The notes beneath the pieces are model-generated. The model was given only the letters and a program-made list of their open reading frames with translations. It searched no databases and was not told where the DNA came from. From Dunaliella salina (Eukaryota > Chlorophyta > Chlorophyceae > Chlamydomonadales > Dunaliellaceae): DNA of 38,317 nt. The translations under genes were made by a program, and so were the position numbers. Below, piece after piece: positions 18,432 through 27,743 of the stretch; position 1 is the stretch's first letter; each line of letters opens with the position of its first letter. Where the stretch lies: contig MU069637.1 of assembly GCA_002284615.2 (NCBI GenBank), positions 342,630 through 380,946 on the forward strand, read 5' to 3'.

Positions 18432-19040
18432 TTGCCTAATAAAATGCCAGAGTGTGTGCGATACGTCCTCGTGATTCTGCTGGAAGCATGGGGCTCTTGT
18501 GGAGTCAAATTGTCTAGGCATCTCCAGGCATGGATGATTTGTTCACGAAGAAAACCCTCAAAGTCATTCATATTAATCTTGGCTTTGGAGCGAACGGCAG
18601 CTGCAATGTGGTGGGCAGTGGGCATGTCATTCAAGGCTGCAATAACCTGGTAATTCCAACTGCCTTTCCTGTCAGCAAAACGTAGGTCTGCTTGTACGAC
18701 TCTGCTCTAGAGGTCATTGTTTGTGCTCAGGAGAGAATTCCAGAATCTCATATTATAACTGAACCAGTAAAAGAGCATCTGTCCCGTCTCTCTTTGTAAT
18801 ATTACCTGAAAGCGAGCCAAGAAAGGAATGAAGTCAGCATTGGGCGGCCCCGTAAAAGCATGTAATGGCCGGAACAAATCTACAAACAGGTCCTTGTATT
18901 TTTTGCGCAGCGCACGTACCTCCATGCACTTGCATTAGGAGAGAGCATGTTTCTCGTCTTGGACTTCAGCAAACTCACATTTATCACAAGTATTTGAGCC
19001 ACCCAGCCATTTACACGATTTAACCTTCATCAGTCAAAAC
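18432..19040 (-). pseudogene. A'1: diverged family A fragment, rearranged
   Basis: Reading down from about 19020: a CCHC region (CKWLGGSNTCDKCEFAEVQD; EKHALS) and LFRPLHAFTGPPNADFIPF, then abruptly RETGQMLFYWFSYNMRFWNS, VVQADLRFADRKGSWNYQVI, AALNDMPTAHHI, and DFEGFLREQIIHAWRCLDNL. In A1 and A'2 the FYWF segment precedes the CCHC, so near 18800 two pieces are joined in the wrong order. The fragment is the target into which A1 inserted (TTGCCTAATAA at 18432-18442). Confidence 0.65.
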
Positions 19041-20054
19041 GTATGACTGCGAGTTACAAGGGTTACGAGGTTTACAAGAATTATAAGATTTCAGAAAAGA
19101 CCGGCAGCCACAATGTTGGGCTGATAGGCCTGTTGCTGGTACTTTCCAGCACATGGAGGCGAAAACTTTGAGCAGTCAACTGAAAATCCCAGTGGCAGAG
19201 AAAGGAGATGACTTGAAAGGGAGACTGTTTGTGCGACAAGGAAAAAATAAGGGGAGCGGCAGGAGGCTTAAAAAGAAAAAAAAAGTAGTGTACACCATCC
19301 CCAAAAACTGGGTGGGACCCCTCTGACCCACCCACCCACCCCAAAACCCCCCATGCAGTAACCCTACCTGGACAAAAAGGGTATCAATCTGCTCCTTTCT
19401 GAAATGGCTATCCATCTGCATACTCACATATTGGAAAAGTGGGTTGCAGCAGAGTTATGGGACAAAAACTGAGCAGCGGACGCCCATGCATACCTGCCCT
19501 TCCAGGCACCCACAACTGGCTTGCAAGTCCACTAACTGCCCTCCTGACTTCACCATGCATAATCACATCATACATTGCCACTATCCTGGAAGTTTGAACT
19601 GGTTCGCCGCATGTTCGCCTCTACACCCCCTGCCGCCCACACCCTTGCGCGCATGGCACTGACTCCCAGCCATGCACACAGACCCAACCTTTTACTCAAT
19701 TTACCCAAAGAGGGTGCCAATAGACAGTTCGCGAGCTCAGGAATCCATTAATGTCTATAGAATTCTGTAGAAGTGTCCCAGAAAAATTCTGGAGGGGGGG
19801 TCCCAAAAAGTCCAGACCCCCCTCGACCACCCACCCCCACCGACCTCCTCTGATTGGACCCATATATATACCAATCGATAGCTCTTGATCCCAGGATTCC
19901 GAATACATAATTCTTAATTGGATTGAACGATGAGTTCCAAAAATTACGCTTCTTGCAGTCTCCTGGGAGCGGAAAAAAGAACTGAAGTCTCGAGGGCAAC
20001 ATGCACCGCCTTGGGTAGAGCACTGAAACGTTTAAAGACACTTCCAAATATAAC
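19041..20054. other. Repeat-rich stretch without a gene
   Basis: At 19049-19078 a TTGTAACCC-like array on the minus strand is followed by CTCGCAGT, as at the A'2 tail. It is probably the 3' tail of another A' copy. A diverged direct repeat of about 30 bp (CCAATAGACAGTTCGCGAGC at 19717; CCAATCGATAGCTCTTGATC at 19870) is present. No supported coding region. Confidence 0.45.
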
Positions 20055-20885
20055 TGCGAGTTACAAGGGTTACAAGGGTTGGCCTACAGCCAGAGACTCG
20101 GGCTGATCAGCTGCTGGTGAAACAATCTCACCCAGCATCAAAAAATGAAACCAAGCCTCTGGCAAAAATTTCGAAAATCTGTACATGTCTTGGTTTAGAA
20201 AAACATTGATCTCAGGATCAGTCAAACCGCGGTAGCTCGGCAAAAAAGGAATAAAGTCTGTTTGGAAGCTGGACAAAAGCATGTAATGGTCTGAAAAGAT
20301 CAATGAACAAGTCCTTGTAATTTGTTCGCATTTCGCACGTCTCCAGGCAATAGGAAAGGACGTGTTTCTGATCCTGGACTTCAGCACACTCACACTTATC
20401 ACACATGTTTGAACCACCCAGCCATTCACAGGATTTGACCTGCAAGCAGTGGGCACGAAGCCTAAACCTACTCAGATTCCTTAAGACTCCTTTATCCAGA
20501 TCTTTAAGTGAATGCGTTGGGATACAAAAGGGTGTGCGTGCTGTTTGATTTAAAGGGCTTCCGAACCAATGGTGGTGAGTCACTGCTTTCCTGTAGACTT
20601 AAAGCATCCGCTTCTCTCCATGTCTTTTGCTGCCTGTACCTCAAATCCCCTTAGAAATCCTGCATGGGGATCTGAGAAGCACTCAACATCTTTTGCTTGG
20701 ACATGTCCTTATGGCGCATGCCATTTAAGGCTGTAGACACATGTGCAGACCAGCAAGACTCTTCCCTATTAGCCAGGTGCAAATCCGCTTAGGCACTTTA
20801 CATAATGTCTCACTGTTTGAATCAAGCATTCTATTGACAAGTGGGGGAAGCGTCGCAAACGACGCTGAAAAATTGGCGAAGCCAT
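20055..20885 (-). pseudogene. A'2: diverged family A 3' end
   Basis: Reading down from 20885: LVNRMLDSNSETLCKV (aligned with ALLRSNSTTLRKVLQAD of A1), then FGSPLNQTARTPFCIPTHSL, RNLSRFRLRAHCLQVKSCEW, the CCHC NMCDKCECAEVQDQKHVLSYC, LFRPLHAF and, frameshifted, FQTDFIPFLPSY...FLPEAWFHFLMLGE to a stop near 20070. It ends with the tail CCCTTGTAACCCTTGTAAC. Only the RT-distal part is present. It is about as far from A1 as A'1 is, so these are a separate subfamily. Confidence 0.75.
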
Positions 20886-21000
20886 TTTGTATTCGGCAGG
20901 AGCATTCGGTTACAATCCCCCTTGAATTGCAAGAGCCAAAATGCCCATGACAGCACTTGAGCATGCCGTGATGCGCGAGCAAGTGTGAATGCTTAACCAG
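20886..21000. other. Short spacer
   Basis: No feature recognised between A'2 and the TGCATG-rich repeat. Confidence 0.4.
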
Positions 21001-21460
21001 TGTACCTTGCTTTGTGCCCTGCAGCATGCATTACGACATGCTAGGCTTTGCATGATGCTCATGAATTCTGCATGCATGGCTTTGCACAGCACTAAGCGCA
21101 TCACTGTATGCATTACTGCATGCATGGCTGTGTGCACTGCCAGCCTGCATGGATGGCTGTATGCATTGCCAGCCTACATGGATTACTGCATGCATTGCCA
21201 TGGGCATCGCTGCATGCTTGGCTTTGCATGTTGCTCATGCATTACTGCATGCATGGCTTTGCACAGTGCTGCACGCATCGCTGCATGCATGGCTGTGTGC
21301 ATAGCTAAGTGGATAACTGCATGCATTGCTGTGCATTGTTGCATGGATCACTGCATTGCTGTGCTGCATGCTGTGTTTTGTTCATCATGCGCAAAGATTG
21401 CTGCATACATTGTGCATCACGGTTGCTTCGTGCACTCCATTGTGCATGATGTTTGCTGCA
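21001..21460. repeat. Degenerate TGCATG-rich tandem repeat
   Basis: Dozens of TGCATG/GCATGC hexamers in loose units of about 24 bp, typically ATTACTGCATGCATGGCT. They translate as a repetitive Met/His/Cys peptide that is not a gene. TGCATGCA is self-complementary, so each unit can form small cruciforms. Confidence 0.8.
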
Positions 21461-21949
21461 TGCATCCTATCCGTGCGCTGCTAATGCTGAGTTCAGTGCG
21501 CTGCTAATGCTGAGGTGAGCCATGCAAGCTGACCCCTTTGCCCACCACCTGAATCTGGAAGGGGCAGGACATGCGCCAGAGACAACTCCCTTAATGCACA
21601 GAGGGAAGGTTGGCACCAACCTTCTCGTCTCCACTCGCTGTGTAGGGTACACCATGGTTCAAGTGTGTATTGTGGATGTAATCGTAATTGAAATTATTGG
21701 AATGCGATGATTTATGGGCGAGCTGGAATCCGCTGAGCACATGGATTTCGTCTGGCGCGCCGCTCCCGAGCCCCGGGCTCAGCAGCTGCGTGAACATGTG
21801 TGTAGTCCGTAACATCAGATGCTGTTCCGTGGGGCCAGGCTGGGTCGGTCAAACCAAAGCATCGTGGAATCTTTGCCAAAACATTTAAGAATCATGGCTT
21901 TCTGCTTTGCTCTCAGCACCCCAGGGCACCGAATTCCGAATATCGCGAT
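21461..21949. other. No gene seen
   Basis: Includes a short duplication AGTGCGCTGCTAATGCTGAG-like pair at about 21474-21513 (GTGCGCTGCTAATGCTGAG occurs twice, 22 bp apart). Otherwise nothing identifiable. Confidence 0.4.
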
Positions 21950-22310
21950 GAAAGTTTTTCCTTGGCCAGCATGTCAAGTGTCAAGGCGGGGGGTGCCCCA
22001 GGCGGCCCATGCTGGGCAACTTCAGCTTAGCTACCAGAAGGAGGGAGTTTCAGAACGGTTTACGCACGGCCCCATCTGCCCCCTTGACATCGCAGGACTG
22101 GCTGTTGAAGTTTGCTTGGCCTGCATGCTGGGTTTCAGGGCAAGGGGTGCAGTGGGCGAGCCATGCCGGGCACCTTCTACTCAGCTACCAGAAGGGATGT
22201 TCCAGAACTCTTTGCCCATGGCCCCATCAGCCTCCCTGACATTACGAGGCTGGTTGTTGAAGTTTGCTTGGCCTGCATGCCGGGTTTCAGGGCCCGGGGG
22301 GGGGGGGCAC
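21950..22310. repeat. Tandem repeat, about 2.3 units of 152-157 bp
   Basis: Units start with GAAGTTTGCTTGGCCTGCATG at 22107 and 22259 and a diverged GAAAGTTTTTCCTTGGCCAGCATG at 21950. Each full unit continues through CAGCT(T)AGCTACCAGAAGG to GGCTG(G)TTGTT. The array ends in a G-run at about 22299-22308. No coding function is apparent. Confidence 0.75.
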
Positions 22311-22457
22311 AGGCAGAGATCTCTAGAGAGGTAACCATTGTTACAGTCCAAACTTTTCTGGGCCTGCTGGAGCTTTCAGGGTGCAATCTTATGATGCAGG
22401 TTTGTTCCTTTTGTTCATCTAGCGCAATCCTCATAAAATGTTGGGAGTCAAACGGGT
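22311..22457. other. Spacer before the B4 tail
   Basis: No feature seen. It abuts the (AAAAG)n end of B4. Confidence 0.4.
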
Positions 22458-22905
22458 GAAAAGAAAAGAAAAGTATATGCAAGCCAGAGGCCGCGTGCAT
22501 TAAGGGAAGGTCCACTAATTAACAAGCTAGCAGGCTAGCAAAGTAGCAGTGGCCTCGCCAGAAGCCCCTCAAAACCTACACTAGGCACAGCTAGCATAGG
22601 AGAGAGCCAGAAACAGATCAAGTGGGGATCTGGAGGGTTGCTGCTCGCCATGCCTTATGACGCCCGGACTCTCCTCCTCCCTTCCTCCGCCGCTGCGCGC
22701 CCAGCAAACCCCCTCCCAGAAGCCCCCCGATAGCAAAGAGCGTGTCTGGTGTTTTTGATAGTGGTTTATCTTTGGATGGCATGGTCCCTAAGCTTGGCTG
22801 CTGGTGATTTGGCTCTTTGTTTAGTCAGGCCCAGATTTATAAGGGGTGTGATTGTAAGCTCATTGTAAATGGTACTGGCCATACCGATAAGGGTTATGTG
22901 TAAAG

Positions 22906-23230
22906 TCACTTTGTTATTCCTGTTTGGATTTCTGGAAATGCGGTTTTAAGTCCGGTTATGGTGTGAGAATGTTGGGTCACTGCACGTTTAAGAATGATGA
23001 AGGGATTTGTGTTGCGACATAATTTTAGTTCAACAAGATGCATGTCCATGTCTTGAGGAGGGACATTGGGAGGATCAAGGTGAGTTTGTCTGCCTGGAAG
23101 AGGGCGCACAAAGATAGCATTAGGGCGGGTTTGGTGCCGGTAGGGGAGCAAGTACCATTAGGGAAAACCCAGTCTGGAATAGCTCTTGATATGTTTTCAG
23201 GGACATGTAAGCCCTGATCCAGGAGTCTCT
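22906..23230 (-). pseudogene. B4 PD-(D/E)XK remnant
   Basis: Contains TRPNAIFVRPLPGRQTHLDP and MHLVELKLCRNTNPFIILKR. The family PD motif has become PN, which removes the first acidic catalytic residue, while E-L-K remains. The end (ITK) runs into a frameshift relative to B2's KVTLHIILIGVGGTIY block, which can be read in pieces below 22906. Confidence 0.7.
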
Positions 23231-23232
23231 CG

Positions 23233-23685
23233 TTACTGCAGCCATCCGTGCCAATAAGGGATGAGCCATACCGGCCTTAAAGCTTTACTAAGGGCTTTTA
23301 CACAGAGACTTAGGGCTGCATTGTGTCTGTTGGTGTGCATCTCGCTCATTGTTGAGTTTATACACCTGAGGAGTATGTGGTCAAAATGATCCATTTCATC
23401 ACACAGTGGGCATCTTCCAGGACTGGAAAAGATGAATTTGAAGGCATGGCTCTGATTGTACAGGGTATCCGTACCATACTTCATTATATTTATTTGCTGT
23501 TTAAGGGCAATCCTTGGATTTTTCCAGAAGGAATTGCTGATCTCTTCGTTTGCAAGTTGAGATGTATGGTTGCGAGATTCAGTATTTGCAATGGTAGTTG
23601 GTGGTATGGCATCATTAAGTTTCTGCCATCTCTGGTAGTGGTAGTCAGAGGTGTCAGCAGGGCAAAGCTTGCGTTTTTTTTGCAT
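23233..23685 (-). pseudogene. B4 CCHC segment
   Basis: 150 codons: SDYHYQRWQKLNDAIPPT, EEISNSFWKNPRIALKQQIN, MKYGTDTLYNQSHAFKFIFS, then the cluster CPLCDEMDHFDHILLRC (C-x2-C-x7-H-x4-C) and MSEMHTNRHNAALSLCVKAL. It aligns throughout with B2 (34321-34842). It links RNase H to the endonuclease. Confidence 0.8.
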
Positions 23686-23759
23686 GTGTGCTTTAAGTTT
23701 GCCGTTCAGGTGTGGTAGTGCATCGGGAGAGCGTTGGAGCGGTGTATGCCATCATCTCG

Positions 23760-23917
23760 TTAGGAAGAAGTCTTCAATGAAAGCCAGTAAAAATTGTGGA
23801 ATGGGTCCCTGGCATCTGGAAATGCAATATCTATGGTGTCTGAGAGGGCTGCGGTGCGAGCGCAAGCATCAGCCCCCTCATTTCCTACAATGTCAGAGTG
23901 GGCTTTGTAGAAATGAC
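23760..23917 (-). pseudogene. B4 RNase H C-terminal part
   Basis: FYKAHSDIVGNEGADACART carries the His and final Asp of RNase H, followed by ARDPFHNFYWLSL as in B2. Its 5' side is cut by the TA-flanked insertion at 23918. Confidence 0.75.
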
Positions 23918-25301
23918 TACGTTGGAAAGTTCTGAACCTGCTCTGATTCAGAGGGATGACCTCTGATAGGCCCTGATTTAGCCACACAGGAGGTGTCTGA
24001 TTCAGACAAATACTCAGACCCCCATCAGACCCTTTTCCCTCTGATCCAGATCCTTCCATTCCTAGCCTGATATCACTGATTCAGACCCTCATCGGACTCC
24101 CTGGTTGAGGGTGTGAGAAAAAGTGCAAAATGGGATTTGAACCACGAACATCACGCTTCTCTACGGCACTACCTCTCTTCCACGATTTCGTGACTGTTGA
24201 GCACAACTACAAGTATATATACATTTATGTGGTACATAATGAGCTCATTCATAGGCTGTGCATGCGCAGGACAAGCCACACTATCTGCAAAAGGCCTTGC
24301 AACATGTTTCTCAACCATCAACAGTGGCAGATGCAAAAACAAACCACCTTTTGCATCACAGACTTAGCAACCTCTGAATCAGAGCCACTTCAGAAGGTAG
24401 TGCTGAAACAGATGGGTGTTCTTCATCCGAACTTTTTATGGGAATCTAGATGAATTGGAATGATTCTGAGAAAATGGACTCTAATTTACAGGCAATTCAG
24501 ACATTGTGTGAGAAGGCAGTTGGGGCAAAGTTTGAATCAGACAAACGTTACTCTGATTCAGATCTCTTCAGAGCCATTTTCGTCTGATTCCATCCAAGGC
24601 AGGTGTCTTCAGACTAATACTCAACCATGCTCAGACCCCAGTTGCTTTGATTTGGACCTTTTGATCTCTGGCCATCCCGGACTGCTGGGTCACTGAATGT
24701 GTCTGATTCAGACCCTGTTCAGAGCCCTTTTCGTCTGATCCCCACCAAGACAGGTGTCTGATTCAGACTACTAGCCAGACCCCAATCAGGCCCTTTTTCC
24801 TCTGATTCAGATTCTCTGATACTTAGCCATCTTTGCCTGATCAGTCGCACAATGTCTTTGATTCAGACTCTCCTTAAAGCCTTTCTGGTCTGCTCAGCTC
24901 TCATCCAGACCCCCTCCAGAGCTTTTTCCTTCTTTTTTCATAATAAGAAAGGTGCCCAATTCAGACTTACTCTGAATCAGGGCGCCTTCAAAGGGTCCAT
25001 CACAAGGCAGATGGGAGCCTTGATGAATTTGTCTGACTCTGAGAAGTTGAACGCTGGTTCAGAGGCAGTTCAGACATTGTGTGAATAGGCAAATGGGGCC
25101 AAGTTAACGTTAGTCTGAATCAGACCAGCTCCATTCTGGATCAGACCATCATCAGAGGCTCTTTGTGATGCTATTTAGTGGCGGCCTCTGAATCAGACCA
25201 CCTTCTCTCTGATTCAGAGGCCAATCAGAGGCATCCTCTGAATCAGACCCTCTCCAGACCAAATCAGACATGATCTAGAGAATTCAAAACTTTCCAACGT
25301 A
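23918..25301. mobile_element. 1,380 bp TA-flanked element with inverted termini, built of TCTGAWTCAGA palindromes
   Basis: TA lies at 23918-23919 and 25300-25301. The termini are CGTTGGAAAGTT (23920) and AACTTTCCAACG (ending 25299), extendable as CGTTGGAAAGTTNTGAA. The uninterrupted site exists in B2 at about 34990 (ATGGATAGGGTGAGGGG), matching ATGAC-TA-GGGTGAGGGG here. The interior holds more than 20 copies or variants of TCTGATTCAGA / TCTGAATCAGA, itself palindromic, plus a tRNA-like segment. No transposase ORF is seen. TA duplication is typical of Tc1/mariner-like insertion, but the family is unproven. Confidence 0.85.
24126..24195 (-). other. tRNA-like segment with Pol III A and B boxes
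   Basis: On the minus strand, TGGAAGAGAGGTAGTGCC (A-box-like, 24165-24182) is followed about 30 nt later by GGTTCAAATCCC (a strong B-box/T-loop match, 24132-24143), then ATTTTGCACTTTTT, a Pol III-type terminator. The T stem does not pair properly, so it is a tRNA relic or SINE head, not a tRNA gene. Confidence 0.5.
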
Positions 25302-25690
25302 GGGTGAGGGGAGTGTTCTACTAGATATTAGTAATATGGTTGACATTGCATGAATGAGCTCTGCATGTAGGTGATACCTCATGCGCATCGGATTTAGGGT
25401 TTGCTTATAAATTTGGGAGAGGCAGGATGCATTATCAGTGGCATTTGGAGTTTGCTTGTGATGGAGTGCCACAAGGATACCCACAAGTTCTGCTCTGGTG
25501 ATGGTATTGGTGGGCGCATGACCATTGGGTTTCATGTGCAGTTGCAGGTGTTGGGAGGGTGGCGCTGTGTCCCTTTCCGGTTTGTAAACACCTGAACCAG
25601 AAAGTGATGGGGAGTCGTCATCTTTGTGTTTAATAACACTGTGTCCATGTAGGTGATTTCTCTCCAGTCCTTGATTTTAGGTGTAAACAT
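25302..25690 (-). pseudogene. B4 RNase H N-terminal part
   Basis: Reads KIKDWREITYMDTVLL (the position of the xTDGS Asp), then, after frameshifts, SGSGVYKPERDTAPP, NGHAPTNTITRAELVGILVA (catalytic Glu) and NATDNASCLSQIYKQTLNP (catalytic Asp). Frameshifts at about 25560 and 25640 break it. It is continuous with 23760-23917 once the TA-flanked element is removed. Confidence 0.72.
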
Positions 25691-26640
25691 TTTTTTTGTA
25701 GTTGTCAGGAATGAAGGCTGTGTTTGCCTGAGGGCACTTGTGTGAGCAGCTATGAATGTCAGGGGGAAGTAATTGAAATGTCTGTTTCCAAGTGTTTGAT
25801 GCAAGGTGTTGGCGGGCACGCAATGGCGTTTGGTTTGCAGGATCCAGGGGTAGCCAGTTAGCCGGAATATCTTGTTGGAGGAGTTGAAACCAATCTTTGT
25901 TAGCGGTATTTAGTGCTTCTCTGGCGTCAGGATTCCAGACAACAATGAGTTCCATAGGATAGGAATGTGGGGTGGAATTGGGTATGGTATCAAACCAGTG
26001 CTGTGGTGCCTGGAATTGGATGTTTCTGGCAGGGAATTTGGCAAGCACTTTTGCAAGATATGGGTACTGGGTAAGCCAGCTCATATAAGCATTACAGCTG
26101 AAGCCCCTCCAGTGGGGCAGGAGCATGAAGGTGGCAACTGGATCTGTGGTTTGGAGGGAGGAGTGCACTGCGTGGCACAGGAGATAAAACATTGTTGCAT
26201 CATCATGTGGGGGATGGCAGAAGGAGAAGCCAGTGTAGCGAACTGAGAGGGCGTCTGTGTGCGCTCCAAAGACTTGGTCTCGGCTGTGTTTGCTGAAATA
26301 AGTGTTGTAGGTCTCGCCAAATTCAAGGGGGTTGGAAAATCTTTCTATTGAGACCATGCACCATTTATGTAGGGCTAATCGGATGTGAGGAGGTGTTATA
26401 AGCGTGTTGGAAGTGTTGAGCTTTTTGCTCTTGGCTGAAAGATCTCTTTGTTGGGCCTTTTTACAGGAGAGCAGTCCCATAATTTCAGTTGCTGAATCCT
26501 GGACAGGTGGTTGAATTGTGGCATGGATGCCTGCTCTTTTGGCTGCTTCATAGGCTTTGAGCAGGGTCACGAGCCTGTCTAAAGTGAGCATGCCAGCGCA
26601 CCTGCCATTGGCATTGTAAATACAGGCGCATTCAGCAAGG
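25677..26640 (-). pseudogene. B4 PCIF1-like methyltransferase-like domain
   Basis: 304 open codons: CAGMLTLDRLVTLLKAYEAA, PPHIRLALHKWCMVSIERFS, NPLEFGETYNTYFSKHSRDQ, VFGAHTDALSVRYTGFSF, CHPPHDDATMFYLLCHAV, ATFMLLPHWRG, MELIVVWNPDAREAL. It matches B1 and B3 in order and spacing, and its FSKHSRDQVFGA block is nearer to the PCIF1 S-x4-D-x2-FG pattern than B1's. The NPPF position is HPPH. This is the longest uninterrupted copy of the domain in the window. Alternative: another Rossmann-type methyltransferase family. Confidence 0.62.
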
Positions 26641-26650
26641 GACCACCCCC

Positions 26651-27264
26651 GCCGTGTTGGAGGGACGACTTCATCAGATGATGGGTGTCTGGGCGCTCAG
26701 GTGCAAAAATCAGCCTCAATTTTGGCACAGGTCACCCCTCCTTGCGCTCACCACGGTCCACTCACGGGCTAAACACCAATACAAAAGCTATCATGGATCG
26801 ATAAATGCTGGTTTAGGGGGGTCGATTTTTGGCCTTTGGCACCCCTTGGGCTGATTTTTTCCAAGGGAAATGACTGAAAATCCAGATGTGACTAACACTG
26901 AATCTTTTCACTCCATTCATTTGGTAACACTTTTTTTGTGTATGGACTTCAAATCGCCAAAAATCACCCAATATAGTACAGTAGGTGATCTGAAGTGGGT
27001 ATCGTCTAGATCTTGACCTGGCCATATCTCAAAAGTGCATGGATGTCCTAGGACCAAAATTTTTGGGACCTGGCCTTGTGTTTGCAATAGAAAAGAAGTG
27101 GCTCTAGGACATCCATGCATTTTTGAGATATAGCCTTTCAAAGTCTAAACCATGTTTACCTACCTCTGGTAAGGGTGGGCCTGGGTGGCCAGGTGTGAAC
27201 TTTACCGGGAAGAAGACAAACCCAGGGGCTCACGCCCCATGAATGGGGCTTCGCCAAAAAAACT
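26651..27264. other. No gene; contains a long imperfect hairpin
   Basis: Short ORFs only. At 27012-27054 and 27101-27144 an imperfect inverted repeat is present (see separate entry). The right end carries GGGGCTCACGCCCCATGAAT, a GC-rich short stem. Confidence 0.45.
27012..27144. repeat. Imperfect inverted repeat, arms about 43 bp, loop about 46 nt
   Basis: Left arm core: ATATCTCAAAAGTGCATGGA, then TGTCCTAG. The right arm carries CTAGGACATCCATGCATTTT, then TGAGATATAG. The arms remain alignable outward (GTCTAGATCTTGACC against TTTAGACTTTGAAAG). It could be a foldback element or a small-RNA precursor hairpin. Confidence 0.75.
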
Positions 27265-27265
27265 A

Positions 27266-27596
27266 ACAGTGGCCCTAAGCCAATAAAATGGCAGAGGCTC
27301 TTGGCCACACTCTCTTTGTTCTGGCCAGTTCGTGGCAGAATTCTTCACACCTAGAAAACGCCTTCAAGGGCATAATTGCCTGTTCTGCAACTGGCTTTTG
27401 AACTCACTGCCTTCTCCTAGGCATTCCGTCCCCCACACTTGGCACGTATACATCCCAGCCAAAATGCCATACACCTTAGAAAGCCAAATCAGAGCATGTG
27501 GCTTCTCCCTCAAACCATGTGCATGCACAAGCTTCTTAATCCTTTGCTGGGCAGCCATGTAAGGCCGCACAGCCAAGGGAACACTGCGCAAGCGGA
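27266..27596 (-). pseudogene. A3 thumb region
   Basis: RSVPLAVRPYMAAQQRIKKL, VHAHGLREKPHALIWLSKVY, GILAGMYTCQVWGTECLGEG, matching PHMLWLAKAYALPASMYACQ of A1. It then continues in shifted frames through AFLGVKNSATNWPEQRECGQ and PLPFYWLRA. It ends abruptly near 27265. Confidence 0.7.
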
Positions 27597-27743
27597 TCTA
27601 GACCCCAAGCATCACAGGTAGGAACAACCTTGGTGCGAACAAGGTATTGAACGCCCCAAAGATCCAAACCCACGACCTCCTCATCCCGTTCGGGGATAAT
27701 GATCCAACTGAACCACACGGCAAGTTCCTCTGGCACCTCTAGA
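27597..27743 (-). mobile_element. 135 bp tRNA-derived SINE-like insertion with TCTAGA duplication
   Basis: TCTAGA lies at 27597-27602 and 27738-27743 and frames an insert absent from A1 and A2. On the minus strand it has an A box TGGTTCAGTTGG (27704-27715), a hairpin ATCCC...GGGAT in the anticodon-arm position, and a B-box-like GGTTTGGATC (27661-27670). The A-to-B spacing is normal for a Pol III promoter. The acceptor stem does not form, so this is a SINE or tRNA relic rather than a tRNA gene. Confidence 0.65.

Larger units (their letters stand above)
22458..26650 (-). mobile_element. B4: family B retrotransposon (subfamily with B2), interrupted by a palindrome-rich element
   Basis: The minus strand runs from the methyltransferase-like domain (about 26640) through RNase H, CCHC and a degraded PD-(D/E)XK domain to an AAAAGAAAAGAAAAG (+ strand) tail at 22458-22472. 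The 3' UTR shares GGCCGCGTGCATTAAGGGAA with B2. RNase H is split by a 1,380 bp insertion at 23920-25299. No target duplication was identified with confidence. The 5' end is truncated or unreadable beyond about 26650. Confidence 0.85.

Noticed and set aside
21000..21507. 172-codon Met/His/Cys-rich ORF
   Set aside because: Translation of the TGCATG repeat.
24126..24195. A functional tRNA gene
   Set aside because: The B box is strong but the T and acceptor stems do not pair; kept only as a tRNA-like relic.
27650..27722. A functional tRNA gene on the minus strand
   Set aside because: The A box and an anticodon-like hairpin are present, but there is no acceptor stem and the T stem is poor; it fits a SINE better.
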